NCBI GenBank assembly: GCA_017506865.1
Contig: JAFCMP010000024.1
Span: forward strand, 1,505,068-1,569,067
Direction of reading: 5' to 3'
DNA: 64,000 nt
Source: Tribonema minus
Lineage: Eukaryota > Sar > Xanthophyceae > Tribonematales > Tribonemataceae
This document shows, piece after piece, positions 21,701 to 35,179 of this stretch. How positions within the stretch are numbered: position 1 is the stretch's first letter; the number at the start of each line of letters is the position of its first letter. The position numbers and the translations under genes were made by a program. Under the pieces are notes generated by a model that saw only the letters and a list, made by a program, of their open reading frames with translations, did not search any database and was not told where the DNA came from.

Positions 21701-24700
21701 TGCGTGAAGGCTGGCGAAGCCATCAAGATCCTGCTGCAGAAGGACCTCAAGCCCAGGGACATTGTGACGCGCGCCTCCTTTGAGAACGCCATGGTCACCG
21801 TCATGGCGCTGGGCGGATCCACCAATGCGGTGCTGCACCTGATTGCCATGGCGCGGGCGTTTGGCGTTGACCTGACCATCGATGACTTCCAGAAGGTGAT
21901 TGTTGCTGTAGTTGGGGGCAAACTGATGCGCTGTGTGGCTTGTTTGTGTGTTGACATTACAGCAGGTTGCGGCTCGTGATGGCAATGGCGATGTAGCAGG
22001 GCGCGGCGCACAACTGCAGTGCTGATGTCAAAATTTCAATCGCCACCAATGTGCCTTAGAGACCATTGTAACCTGGTAAGGTTGCATGTGAAGCCAGTAT
22101 GTTGCACGTAGCGTGCAGCTCAATTCTCATGGTCCTGCCCTACGTGTGACCCCTGCTGTCATCTGCATGCCCTGCGCTCTCTTTCAGACCTCGGACAAGG
22201 TGCCATTCCTGGCGGACCTGAAGCCCTCTGGCAAGTACGTGATGGAGGATGTGCAGCAGATTGGAGGAACCCCCGCTGTCATGAAGGTATGCATGCTGCG
22301 CAGTCTGGGCCCATGCATGCACACGTGATGCGCTCTCCGCAATTGTCCATGCGTGCGGCAGTACTAGTGAAGGCCACGTGTTGACATGGGTCTCTGCATG
22401 ATGCAGAGACATTTCTTCAATGTTGATCACACGCATGCCGCTCACTTGCATGGACATTTGTGGCAAGTCACTCACTTGCATAACCATTCGTGGCAAGTTA
22501 AACTTTTGACGTCACCAACAACTTCTGTTGCAGTCAGTCTCTATCATCTGTGTGGCAACAGCAGTGTGGCAATGCATGTGTCATAGCAGTGCATGCGGCA
22601 GCAACTCAAATAACATGGCGCTGAATGCCTGTCTTGCCTGCGTGTTGCAGTTCCTTATGGAAGCCGGCCTGATTGACGGGTCGTGCATGACGGTGACTGG
22701 CAAGACCATTGCGGAGAACCTGAAGGACCTGCCTGGACTTACTGAGGGGCAGGAGATCATCAAGCCGCTCAGCGCCCCTATCAAGAAGACTGGACATCTC
22801 CAGGTGCGCCACACACACATGTCATGTGTTGCCGTTGTATAGAGTCTACACCATGTGCTACAGTGCACTGCCTGGTATGTATGGTGTGTATGTATGGTGT
22901 GTGTGGGTTGGTTTGTGATACCTGTCTGTTTGTGTAGTGTCTGTGGCGTGGCTCATAAACATCGCAAGCATTCAGACTACCATTACAGTAACTTGTGTGC
23001 AAGCACTAGCGTATTGGGTTGAGCATTAATGTATGGCACAAGGTAGTTTGCGCGGTGCCGGTTGCCTCATGCAGATGGAATGCCATGTCCAGAAGCTGAT
23101 CATTGTGATCATGCAAACACCTCATTATGCTTGTCACCTGCCCCTCAAAGTATGTCATGTGCCACTACCTCCCCCCCCGCCCACTTCCCCCAGATCCTGT
23201 ACGGCAACGTCGCCCCCGAGGGCTCCGTGGCCAAGATCACCGGCAAGGAGGGCCTCACGTTCTCCGGCGTTGCCAAGGTCTACGACTGCGAGGAGGACAT
23301 GATGGCGGGCCTGGACCGCAAGGAGATCACGCCGGGGATGGTGGTGGTGATACGGTACGAGGGACCCAAGGGCGGACCCGGCATGCCAGAGATGCTCACT
23401 CCCACGAGCGCCATCATGGGGGCGGGGCTGGGGGACTCCGTGGCGCTGATAACCGACGGCCGGTTCTCGGGGGGTTCGCACGGGTTCATCATCGGGCACA
23501 TCACTCCTGAGGCGCAGGTAACGGCGGTCTGCCTTGTGAATTTTGCAGTCTATGATCATATTGCGCTGGTGCTGCGCGCTGTGTTCGTACGGCCCATATG
23601 CGTCTGCTAGGGCATTCAGTCTGATGGTGCTGCTTGACGATCAACTTGTGCACGCTTCGTCGCAAGCTGCCACCGCTGTTGTTGCTGCATCTGGGTGATT
23701 TGCTCCAGGCCACACGAATGCACAACTACTACTAAGGAACTGTCACTGCCGCAATCAATAGCACTTGGTCTTGGTGGTTTTGGGGCACATTATGCCCACA
23801 GCATTTACCTCAGCATGTACTTCAACATATACTTCAAAGTACTTTATTGATAAGTAGTGAATGCTCGAAATACGGTGCATGTGCTCGCGTGTACATCTTG
23901 CAGTAGGGCTTCTCAATCTAAAGTGTGCTCTGAAGTTCTGAGCAAAGGCGGTCAGAGACTGAGGTCTTGCAGTTTACAAACTCGCGATTACATGTAATCT
24001 GCTGTTGTTGCACCCTCAACGCCTGTTGGCGTTTCAGGTGTCCCTAGGGTGTACTGTCAGGCATAGGGGCTCTGTGGGATAGCTCCAGTCAGCTTCATGA
24101 GGACTCGCAATGGGATAATTTGAGTGACTGCTTCACTGCGTGCCTCATTCAGGTGCCCCACAATGCATAACGCGGAGCACGCTTGATGCAAGGTGCTGTG
24201 TTTGCACACTGTGGTGCTGTGACATTATTAATGTGGTTGTGGATGTTTTTGGTGTGCTGTGGCAGGTGGGCGGCCCCATTGCCCTTCTGCGTGACGGCGA
24301 CCCGATAGTGATTGACGCAGAGAAGAAGCAGATCAACGTGCTCCTCAAGCAGGACCAGCTGGATGCTCGCCGGAAGGACTGGGTGGCGCCCCCCCTTAAG
24401 GTGCGGAGCTTTCTTAGGGCGCATCGCCAGTGATGGTGTTTGTATGTAGCATCAAGATGGTGTCCAGCCCACTGTCGCGCTCTTGCGCCTGATGCGGTGA
24501 TTGTCACAACATGTTGTTTCTCTCTTCACATGCACACGCAAATGTGCCTCGCAGTCAGCGCGAATATCGCCTAGCGCAGTAGGGTGCTTCAGCATGTGCG
24601 GCTGTAATGAATGCTTTTGCAAGGATCATCGTGCAGTTGTGACCTGCGGCGGAAGTGCAGTGCGGTCAGGATGCCTGGCGTATGTTGCTGATGTTGTGGT

Positions 24701-25185
24701 TCACATTAGCGCAGAGCGTGTATTGCATTTCCAGGCGCGCGTGGTTGCCGAGCTGCACAGGCTGAGTTGCAAGGCTGTGTATGTGTAGTAGTGCACCTGC
24801 CTCATTGGTTGTAACTTTTTGCAATCGCACAATACTGCGATTATCGACCAGCAGGGGTGACTCTCTCGCTCTCTCTGCAGTTGCCTGCGCACAGCAAGCA
24901 TCAGCAGACCTGGAGTTTTGAAATCCTGATAAAGCTCTCTGTAAATTCCATATGGCTGGCATATAGGATGCCTCGTCAAAGTGTACTACATTGACACGCA
25001 GTCGGCATGTGGATGTCTTTAGTACCTTTCATGTCTTGTGTATGTATGGTGCCGCTGCAGTGCGAGCAACGGCTGATGTTTGTTCGCACCGTTTTTTCAT
25101 TGCGCCACAGGCAACACGCGGCACGCTTTACAAGTACATCAAGAACGTGGCCAGCGCTAGCGTGGGCTGCGTGACTGATGAATAG
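18765..25185 (+). CDS. ilvD: Dihydroxy-acid dehydratase, plastid-targeted
   Basis: Eleven exons: 18765-18989, 19215-19307, 19915-20163, 20438-20509, 20984-21178, 21701-21895, 22188-22286, 22651-22803, 23194-23517, 24266-24400, 25111-25185 (TAG). Phases agree, about 604 aa. The enzyme dehydrates 2,3-dihydroxy-isovalerate and its homologue to the 2-keto acids of valine and isoleucine synthesis. It matches plant DHAD along its whole length. Fe-S ligand Cys residues are present at about 96 (EGNPCNMH), 169 ([11 protein letters not shown]) and 236 ([17 protein letters not shown]). Also present are [16 protein letters not shown] and the C-terminus [17 protein letters not shown]. The N-terminus [21 protein letters not shown] is a signal peptide with an ASA|F junction followed by an Arg-rich stretch, the bipartite leader of secondary red plastids. 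Exon 2 is taken to start at 19215 (AG|CCCTCAG) because this alone keeps the frame. Confidence 0.97.
19837..19853 (+). repeat. 17-bp poly-G tract in DHAD intron 2
   Basis: Uninterrupted run of 17 G about 60 bp upstream of the exon 3 acceptor. It could be a length-polymorphic site. Confidence 0.9.
20911..21002 (+). repeat. Imperfect ~47-bp tandem duplication across DHAD exon 5 acceptor
   Basis: The real acceptor unit (ATTGCCTTCCCCGTCTGCATTCCAG|TCATACGGCGAGTACCAATAC, about 20958-21002) is preceded by a related unit (20911-20957) with ATTGCCTTC, ACGTCTCATTTCGGC and CATACGGCGAGTATATACCAAT. The upstream copy has lost its AG. Confidence 0.8.
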
Positions 25186-26339
25186 TGACAGAAACCACAT
25201 CGGTCGAGAAGGTGTGGCTGTGACCACACCATGCCGTAGGGCGTACAGCGCAGGCTCCCTGAAGTCTGGACTCACAAAGTTGGCGGTAGCAGGCGACGCG
25301 GCATGATGAACTAAGGTCTGGCTCAATGAGCTGTAATCAGTACCATTGCCTGTCCTCTGTCCAGCAACGATCATCCTCTGCTACACAATCACATTTACAT
25401 TTCAATCGAAATGGCACGGCGGCTACAGCCCCTCTGATTTGGCTGCTGTTTTGTGGTGCCTGGGCTGTGCATGCTTGTGTGCAATTCGTTTCACTCTGGC
25501 ACCGCTGTGTTGCTACGTTTCATGGCGCCACTTGTCAGTTCAACGCCTATGTACATGCTCACCATTGTGAGCTGCTGAGCATTGCTCGATCTCCCTAGGA
25601 CGCAGTACGCTGCCACTGCTGTGAGCAGATGTTCGTTGATGTCAGCTCAAGTAATCTTTTGTGGGGCGAAAATATTCGCTAACTTGATCACTTACGCCAT
25701 TCTGTGGGGGCAGCAAAGCAGCAACTTGGTCAAAAACAGGGCCAGCGAGCTTTCCCTGCCAGTGCTGCCATTGCGGTAAGCCCTGACCTTGCTGCACTTC
25801 ACACACATGCACGAACCTGCCAACACAAATTTTGAGGGGGAGGACAACGTCAAATGAACATAACTTCAAGTTTGCGAGCGATAATGCAGAGCTGCAAAGC
25901 TTCTGCAGTCATAATAGGGGCCTTCGTCAACGATAATTCCGTAAATGTCCACATGGACACAAATTGAGCTGTGTTGTAGAGTCATTTCTGAACATGCAGT
26001 TGGTGTGCATTCAACAACAAGATCTGCATCAGACAAACTCTTGCTGATCATATTGATCATATTCTTCTTGAATTTCTTCATTATGCTTGGTGCAGCTAAA
26101 TGTATCAACGACCGGCGACTGCCACTGCATTGCCAACGCATCTCTGCTGTACACCTGTCAATGGCGGGCTCGTAACACGTCAGGACGATGGCAACAAGGT
26201 AGTCAGTGCTCAACAGCAGAGAGGCAGACCAAAAGCTGGAAGTCCTGTACGCACAATGCGGGGAGCAGACCTTGATCCTTGACTGGGAAGGCTATTTCGC
26301 TTGCAGCGGCAGCGCTCTCCACACGACTTGAAGTCTTGC
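25186..26339. other. Convergent intergenic region, nothing recognised
   Basis: Between the 3' ends of the dehydratase (+) and the REase-kinase gene (-). No coding exon or element seen. Confidence 0.5.
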
Positions 26340-29300
26340 TCAAACTTCACCCCGAAGTGCGCCTGCTGCCGTGCAGGCGGCCCCTGAGCATGCAATCCAT
26401 GGGTGCTGCAGGAGTTCAGCTGCCGACGCGCGCAGGTCGTTGGCATGGGCAGAAATGATGCCCAGAAAGGCGCGCCCATTGACACTCGTGCAAAGGTTGG
26501 AGTATCGGCGCAGCATCAGCCCCAGGCAGTGCAGGTCTGATGCAGTCGTGTACAAGCTGCCGACAAGGGCGTGCGGACCCCAGTGTGCAGGCGCGTATGC
26601 CATCCTTGGTTCGCAATCCGCTCGAGCACACATCTCGAGGTCGAGCAGGTAGAAGCGGCTCGCAGATGCCACATCGCACGCACAGTTGGCCCAGTGAAGG
26701 TCCCGGTGGACAAGCTCGGCCTGCACACAGAGTGCAGCAGCAGCACACAGCAGCGCCTTTGTTTGATAAAGGTGATTTTGAAAAGGTAAGTATGTGTGCT
26801 TGCCTTGTGCACGCGTTGCTTGCGCTGCAAAGCCTGGCTTGTGCAGTAGGGGCCAGCTATGAGGCTGTAGCTGGCGGCAAGTCCTGAACTGTCATAGAAA
26901 TAATGTTTGCTTGTGTGTGGGAAAAAAGCACAAAAGAGATTAACCTGGAGCGTCTCAAGTGAAGAGCGTGGGAATACAGGGGTGGGCCCCTGCTGTGCCT
27001 GCACTGCTCCTTCCTGTCTCCCATCTCTCACTTCCAGTGTAGGCCGGGTCCTTCAAAGCTTTCTGGTTGCTCTTGTGCTACCTTCAAACGCCGCCCATGT
27101 CCTCTCTTGCGTTCTTGCTATATGTCATCTGATGTACTATGTGAATATATGGGGTGAACACTGCTGCACTATGTGAGTATATGGGGTGAGCACTACATCA
27201 GTGCTATCTTGGAGTGCATTAGCTACACGCTACGCATAAACTCTGTAAACCCCTACTGAGTGTTGATGTACCGTATTATCTACTTAGAAATAAGCCCATG
27301 GGGCGAGTTTTTCATTGGAGCGAAAGAAGGGGGGTGGGGCGCCATTAATATTTGATTTAAAAATAGGGTGGAGTGCGTTTATGTTTGAGGCATTTCAGCT
27401 CAGCTATCACCATCATGAGGTGCCAGCATGCTTCTAGGCCGCTTCTGAAATTAGTTCAGCTTTCGGAAAGCCAGCTGCTGCTTCTGGGAGCTTTTTTGTG
27501 AGTTTGGCTGCATTGTAACTATCGTTCTGTCTGCTCTGCACGTAGCTGACAGTGCATGCATGCGCTCACACAATGTGGTGATGTAGCAAGCGCCACTGAG
27601 TGTGCAGAGTACACATACGCAGAGGATACATGCTGCGTATGGATATGAGAAAAAAGGGGGGGGGCACATTGTTATAAGCGAAAAAAAAGGGAGGGGCGCC
27701 ATTTTGTGAGGGCTCCGAAATTCATAAAAAAACTCGCCCCATGGGCTTCATTATAGACAATACGGTAGGTCTCAAATATGAAGCAACATGTGCATTATTC
27801 CTCAGATGCTCCGGGGCGCCTGGCATTCTTGAGAATTGCGGAATCGTTTGTTACCATGCTGACATGCGCACATTGCATTAGCGGCTTGCTCGATGTGACC
27901 GACCGTGTGTTCAAGGGCTGCCAGTTTCAGGTGCATGAGCAACATGACCGATCTTCCATCTCATTGGTCGGTCCTACCTCAAGTGTGCGTTGAGCAGCGG
28001 AAGCTGCACTGGCCCCAAACAATCCTGAATTGAAGCTGGAATGCAGATGAAAGTCTACATTGTTTGTGCGGAGGTAGCACACTGAAAAATACCATCACCA
28101 ACACAAAACTGTGGCCTGTTCAGGACCACCTCAGCGTTTTGAGGGTCAGGCAAGCAGGGTGGGGGTGCTGCTGCACCCAAGGGGTCTAAGAACCTCTAAG
28201 ACCACCTGCTGTCTTGCCAGCGTGTAATTGCTTTGGTGCTTGTTGAGTTTGCAGCAGTAGCAGGCTGTTTGTGTGCAGCGGCAGCAGTATGAACAGGAGG
28301 CAGCACACAGGACATGTTGCAAAAGGTAGGTTCAGTAATTGCTGCTATGCATGCTCTTCCGCTCGGCGCAAAGCCCTAGGAGCTGCGGCTCCGTTTGTGG
28401 TTAACTTCGCAGCTGATGCAATATGCGGTTGCCCCCGTTTGACTGCTGTTGGAGAGTGTCCATGATAGTGTATTGGACTGTTATTGTGGTGTTATCGCAA
28501 CACCATCTCTGATTGCGAAGAAAAGTGGTTGCTGTTGCTTTTGATAACTTGCACCTTTTACAATCTGGACAATTTGAAAGTAATCCTGGGCAATGCATCG
28601 TCTGGAAGCATAACTCCAGCATGCTTGGCAGTAAATGTGGCGTGGTGTCCAAGAATTGCAGATACTATCTGACCACCAACCCCCCCCAGGTCAAGCACAC
28701 ATCTCACCTGATGCAGCGCCAAAAGGCCATGCAGGATGCCATGAGCAGCGTTGTTGAGTTGGCTCTCAGAGTCCAGCCGTATGTGCGCTTGCTGCAATCC
28801 GATCGGTCCCAGCTGCACCAAGTACTTGGCACCATTAATGATGGGCTCCCCACCGGCCGGGGACACATGGATCAATCCCGAAGCTGTCGAAGTCGCACTG
28901 TATGCCCGTGCAATGTCGCTGAATTCCACGTCCCAGTGTTGAGCATACACGGGCCATGGACTGATGCTCTTTAATACGGCCAGGCTGTCAGACAAGAAGT
29001 GCCTGGCAACACAATCGAGGGGAAAGTTTTAGACTCCACGGTCAAGCCTCACAAAGATGTGATGTGGCAGTTTAGTACATTAGAAGTATTTGTTTGTGTT
29101 GAAAAGCTAATGCTGCGATCCAAGCGTTATGCAACATTCATGCACCAAGTATGTATGGCGCAGCAGCGCCAAAGCAGCTTACAAAGTCGTGCGCTTGTTT
29201 GCCAATGAACACAAGGCTACAGCTGCTGCATTAATGCATTAGATCATTAGAATTTTTCAGACATGTAATGCTGCAATCGTGCAAACTTCAGTGAGAAGTG

Positions 29301-32300
29301 CCAAGGACCGGTGGCCCTAAAACAGTTATTGAATGTTCGTAAGTTGTTTCTGTTGAACAATGTTGTAGGCAGCTGTGACCTGCAAAACTCCAAGCCGCTG
29401 AACATAACACCAACATTCACAGCACTACCGCGAAAGCCTGGCAGTAGCTGCCGCTTCTGTTGCGTACACACCTGCTACCGGCACAGCTGAGCACATGACA
29501 CTCTGTGAGGGTCTTGAAATAAATCTCTTCTAGTTCATTAGGTCAAGTGTAGTTTGCTGAGCAGAAACCTAGTCTAGGAGTTTGTTGAGCAAATCTCAAC
29601 ATATAAAAACACATAAGCGGTGGTTGCTTCTGGCAGAACCCAACAGCAGCAACAGCAATAAAAAAACATCAGCTGACAATGTGCAAAGCCACAGCAGCAT
29701 CAGTTGCAGCAGCACAGCAGCAGCCCTTGCAGCAGTCTGTAGTGCTAGCGAAATACAGGTGCGCCATCCTGCTGCAGCAAAGTTGGACTGTACTGCGGGC
29801 AGCAGCAGCAAAGCAAATAGGACAAGGCTTCACATGCCACTGCCACTGCCGCTGCTGGTGACGCTGTGTTGTCTGACACCAATGGCTACAATAAACGGTG
29901 AACAAATTCATTTCGCAAGCCAGCAAGAGTTGGGTTAAAATGTGCTTGTGTGTTCTGTATGCAAGTTCAATAATTTCATTAAGTCAAGGCAGTGGAACGG
30001 AATATGGAACGTCAAAACCGCGATCAAAGAAGCTTTACACATTGCTATATTCCAGGCTTTATAGGAGACATTACTATACTCCAGTTGTAGAGTAGACGAT
30101 GACGTCCTGACCTCATGTGCACTTAGTGCATCAGACTCTCAAACCACACATTAATACACTGTGAACAAAACTGATGATGCATCGATGCACACATACTCTG
30201 CACCAGCAATGCAGTGATAAAGGTAAAAATGCCTGCCCACATATTCTGCAACTCAGTAAATGCAGCATGCGGCAGGCGCTTCTGCCGTCAAGCACCGCAA
30301 ATAAGCCTGTTGATCCATGCGCACTTTACCCTGGTTGAGAAGTGGCGATGGAGCATCAACATTGGGTGTCTTCACGCAATTGACAGACGTAAACTGTACA
30401 CACACACGCCAGGTGGTGCACACTCAAGTGCAACAGTGACTTGGATCAGCTTGGACTTGCACAGCAGCTGGTGGATAAGATGTCACCGCTTCTTGTCCTC
30501 TCACCTGGTGTCATGCCATGTTTATACGCGTACATCTATCTTTTGTCAACATGCTCGAAAATGAACGCTGTGTGTCTGGGAGCGGTGAGCACATCGCAGG
30601 TGAGTTACATCAAAAATTGGACAGACTGAGCGTACGTAGACTTACAGCGTGCGCGTGTAGAAGTATCCATGGTCCAGCTTCGCGGTGCGCTTGAGGTCCC
30701 ATCCGACAGTCAAGACGCTGCTGGGCACGTAGGTCGATGCAGCCTTCAGCAGCCTATAGAAGTTGAAGGTTGCGATGGCCAGGCTCGCCCTGTCGCTGAT
30801 GCGCTGCATGTCGTACAAGGCACCGATGGCGACAGCAGTGGAAGGCGCGCCGCGCTCAATCGCACAGAACTGCACCTCAGAGCCAGCTATGGCGATACAC
30901 AGCAGGTATGGCAGGTTCCCGTAGTATAGGGGCGACCATACTGCCGTCTTCTCTCCGAGCTCATGCTGTGCCTCTGATATCTGGTACCTATTATCCTTCT
31001 CCTCCAATTTGGCCACCATCCCGCCGTTCCTCAAGTAAAACGCCCCATCTGGGTACACGCTCTTGCCATTCGCAGACACGTCGGTCATGCCGGACTCTGC
31101 AAACGCAGCACGACAGCGACACGTGGGCACATCACTCTGCAAGTTACTAATAGTAGTAGCGGTGGGCTAGCCTGACCCAAACTATTTCAACACGTGCGGC
31201 CTAAATGCGATGACACGTACGTGTTGGTTGAGTTCAACAGGCGACCTTTGTCTGCTTCACACTAACAACTACAGTTGTCAGAGCAGGTCCTACCCAAGAG
31301 AGGCTGCTTGGTGAAGCATGGTTTAGAGAGTGCTTGGCCTAAAGGGACACTTTCAAGGACAGGAGCGCTTGATTGGGCACCGGCATCCATATCTGATACG
31401 TACATCGGCAGATACATGTGAAGTACTGTTGAGCGGCGTATCAAGACTTCCTTGTACCACGTGTCGAGATCACCTGCAGAGCGGCGGCGGCAGCAAGAAG
31501 TTCAAGTTGCTGAGGAGCAGAGCGGTGCCCGCTGCTGTTGCTGCATAATTGACTCCACGGACCATGAATTGGTTTATCAGCATGGGTCAGGGATGCGCAT
31601 CTCACCTTTATGAACACAGGCGAACAAACAGTAAAGGACAAAGGCGTCACGAGCGCGTGCACAAGATGTAGCAGCCTTACACTCACTGTGACAAAGTCAC
31701 GGCCAGCAACCCCTTGCACAGCGAAGCAGCACATAGCAAGTAGGGAATCAGTAGGCGTTGTACACATGACTAAAAGCACTTGCAGCCGAGCACCATGCTG
31801 CGCCTGTGTGAACTCATTCTGACTTCTTCTTCTTTTGGTGATCGGTCCCAGATGGCGCAGACTCTTATCGTGCAAGTGATCATGCTGCTGATGTAGTGTC
31901 AAGCTAAGCACCCACTGAAGTGGCATAGAAGTACGCATCAGTGGCAAACAGGAAGCGATGGCATAAAGAAGGCACCACAAGTGTTATGGTGCATGTACAC
32001 TTCTGACATATCCCAATCTCTGATTTCAACCAAGACTGGAATGGATGTACCTGAATTGCCGCGGTCTCGTGAGAAGGCAAGGGCCAGCCTCTCGTTGAAC
32101 GGCAGTACGTCATCCACTGTAAGGATGACATTGACGATGCACTGATGCACGGCCTGCGATACCCAGGGCTCCTCGTCCCACAACGCATGGATGCGGCCAG
32201 TCACTGCTCCGGAGAGCACAGTCGCCAGCTCCTCTGCCGAACCATCATCCTCGCTAAAGTCCTCTCTGACACGTCCGCTCTTGACTTCAGCAATCAGCGC

Positions 32301-34114
32301 CTGCATTGCTGATGGAGACAGTGGCAACTTGGCAGGAAGTGGCGCCCGTAGCTGCCGTGGGAGATCGCTCAGACTGGGCAGGGAGTCCAAAGGGGGCCCG
32401 AGCAGGCTGATGCATGCAGCTGCAGAATCGTCAGCGAGCCGGGCAGAACCTGTGACAAATGGCAAGCAGCGATGGTGATGAAAAATACATACGACATACC
32501 TTTTGCTGTGCACACTAGTCGCCAAACTAACTTTCGCTGTTCAAATTTTGCATTTCACACCAGTCAACGACACAAAGAGACAATAAAAGGCTTTGGTGTT
32601 GCCATGACAAACACCAGTTGGCTACAAACACCACACATGGCATGTCATTGGCAACATAGTGGCCCAATTTTACTGCGGAGTATTGTGCACCATTTTGCAT
32701 GCAACCACATGGCGCAAAGCAGCAAGTGCATCCGTGCAAATAGGCGTGTGCATAATGCAATAAACAGTCAAACTGCTTACAGCATTGAGCAAAGTGCACG
32801 GGGCTAATGTATTCATACTAGCAAGCGATCATAATGATTTTGCAGGAAAGTCACACAACATGATCCTGCATTTAAATAGTATTGGACACACATAGAGCAA
32901 GCTAATTGTGCTTCCAGTGAAAACTCGCAGGAGGGGACACTGCCCTGCCGCTGTCAAAGTGTGCGTAGTCCGGTTGCACGCCGCGGTTTCTTGAGGCCAA
33001 GACACTGGACTGCACCAGAGTTGTGCAAAGCCATTAATCACTCCGGCCGCATCCCAAAAGACCCGTTCATTCACTTTGAGTCAACTGTCACAGTCACAGC
33101 CATCGAATCATCGCACCGACAGTCAATCTTGCCACCGCCATTACTGTAAATTTGTTGTCTGGCAATTGCTCGCTGGGCATGACACACAAGAGATGACACA
33201 GCGGTTTTACCATGGCGAAGCGTTTTCAGTCAGCTCCCCAGATTTTCCGCCAGTCCTCAGCACCATGTTTGCAAGTCACTAGTCAAAACAACTGTGGTAT
33301 TGAACTTAGGCCGACGCTGAATGCTACGTGGTGTACACGATTAAATTACATGTGGTTGGTGCAGGACTGATGCGGCAGCTCTATGTCAGCCCTAACTCAC
33401 CCTTTGCTGGCAGTATGTCGTCTTTTTCGCTCCTCATCTCAGTGATGATCTCACAACACAACAACTAAATCCACATTTCTGCTCCTCATTTCACGAACTC
33501 AGCAACTGAACCCATGAGTCGTTGGGCACCTTTGGTTGCTACAGCGGCAGAAACGTTTTAAGCGAAAGACGACACTCCTCAAATTTCTTGACTGCAAAAG
33601 TCTCATCTGACGACGAACGTATAACCAAAGCCATCAAGAGTTCACAAATTGCTACGACGCGCCCACAAATCTTTCGCCAACTTCAGTCTCTACAGCGGTA
33701 GAAGCGGTTTGGGCGAGGGATAATGCTCCACAGGCATTCGCAACTGAAGAACACAATCTGACCCACAAACATAAATGCAGCACATGTGGCCAGCTGCTAT
33801 CTATGCATGAACCAAGCATCCTGCGTCAGTGGCCGCTAGAGATGCCTGTCCCTGATGTAGTACTTCGAAGTACTGCAAATGAGGCAAACTGATTTGTAAC
33901 AGCTACTGAGAAATGGCGTTGACGTTGAGGGTTGCCTTAACATGAAAGGATGATGATTGCTTGCATAAGACCAGAACAAGGTGCATAATAATAGACTAGA
34001 ACAAGGTGCATACATTGCACTGCACCAGACATCTATGATGTCTCATACACCTGCATCGGAAAGGGCGGTCTTGACAACACCCGCCATATCCTGCATGAAG
34101 CCGGCATCGACCAC
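26340..34114 (-). CDS. PD-(D/E)XK nuclease plus atypical protein kinase (Crinkler-type REase-kinase), 5' end uncertain
   Basis: Exons in transcript order: 34114-34051 (start unclear), 32449-32051, 31096-30646, 28984-28708, 26720-26340 (stop). Phases agree across all four junctions, giving 523 aa so far. Residues about 110-300 look like a restriction-endonuclease fold: FNERLALAFSRDRG, then YPDGAF followed about 15 residues later by KLEEKD (D...E-x-K triad), then PLYYGNLPYLLCIAIAGSEVQF. Residues about 300-520 look like a divergent kinase: candidate beta-3 Lys in LLAVLKSI, then GILHGLLALHQ, VHRDLHWANC (HRD with Asn) and LLDLE in place of DFG. This order, including a hydrophobic link before the kinase, is that of the REase-kinase C-termini of Crinkler (CRN) proteins and their transposon-linked relatives in oomycetes, chytrids and other eukaryotes. 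No N-terminal CRN leader was found. Function is unknown. The nuclease and kinase key residues look intact. Confidence 0.75.
27269..27767. mobile_element. MITE-like element with ~40-bp terminal inverted repeats, TA target
   Basis: The left end TACCGTATTATCTA...AAGCCCATGGGGCGAG (27269 on) is mirrored at the right end (CTCGCCCCATGGGCTT...GACAATACGGTA, ending 27767). The ends sit on TA dinucleotides, as for Tc1/mariner-type insertions. Inside, GCGAAAGAAGG...GGGGCGCCATT (about 27320) and GCGAAAAAAAAGG...GGGGCGCCATT (about 27672) are direct repeats. No transposase ORF. It lies in the last intron of the REase-kinase gene. Confidence 0.8.
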
Positions 34115-35142
34115 CTGGTCAAACATCAAGTGCTGAATAGTATTGATACAGGTCTTTCGTAACCAGGGCGCTGCGCACGAACTCACTGGACAGCAGCTCA
34201 ACATCGTCTCGGTCCAACCGTGCTGGCTGCCTAGGATTGAGCTCAAAGCAACAATAAGCATTCACTACACGCAGGCGTGTGCGGTATACAGTGTATTTCT
34301 TCGCGCACCTGAGCCTTTGAACCCTTTTGACACCATCAGAGGGATGCCGGCATCGGGCATTTTTTAAACCGTGCAAGAGTCGATCTGCGCTTGACTGATA
34401 CTGCCCTGCTTCAAAAGAGCCATGCGCACGTCATCTGGGTCGACATCTTCTGATAGGCCAGCATCAGTCAGGACCCCCTCATTCACTCCAGAAAGCTATC
34501 CAGTTGGAGGCGTCGGTCAGCCATGCGGCCAATGCTTGCGTTTATGACTGTCAAAGCGCAGGCAGCAAATGGTGTCATGGTCAGCATCCCTCAGTAGCAT
34601 GGTCTATTGCTGATAGAATCGAATTTGACATCGCCATTTTCGTGCAGATGACCTTACATACGTGCTCGCATGATCCATGACTGCAGCAGAAAGATGACTC
34701 AGCTCAACAGGAGCAGCACCACTAACCAACGGTGTGTGAAATAGTGAAATATGCAGTTAATCTCAGCTTCTCGTTGCAGAACGCCCGCGAGGCTTGCACA
34801 TCAGAACCGTAAATATTGTAACGCGCACCACCATCAACCCGAAAAGCTGCCACATCTTTTGGCTATCTATGTTCCACCCAGTGCGCCGACAGACATGTGT
34901 CACTCGCCGCTGACCTTCTTGCTCACCACTGGGCCTGCCACAACAACGCCAAAAAGAACATTATTGCCGCTCTTGCTTACCGTGCTGCTGCTGCTCGGCG
35001 CTGCTGCTGCCGCTGCTGCTGTGGTGCTGCCCCCGTTCCTTCAATTATTCGTGATTTATTCGCGCGGAACTGCAACTGTACCTACTTGAACTTTGTTTTT
35101 CTCGCATGAGTCTGGCTTACACATTTCTACACACGCCAGGCA

Positions 35143-35179
<37 letters not shown>

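Noticed and set aside
34751..35089. 112-codon plus frame with a hydrophobic Leu/Ala stretch
   Set aside because: The hydrophobic part is the translation of CTG-type simple sequence; no family or splice support.
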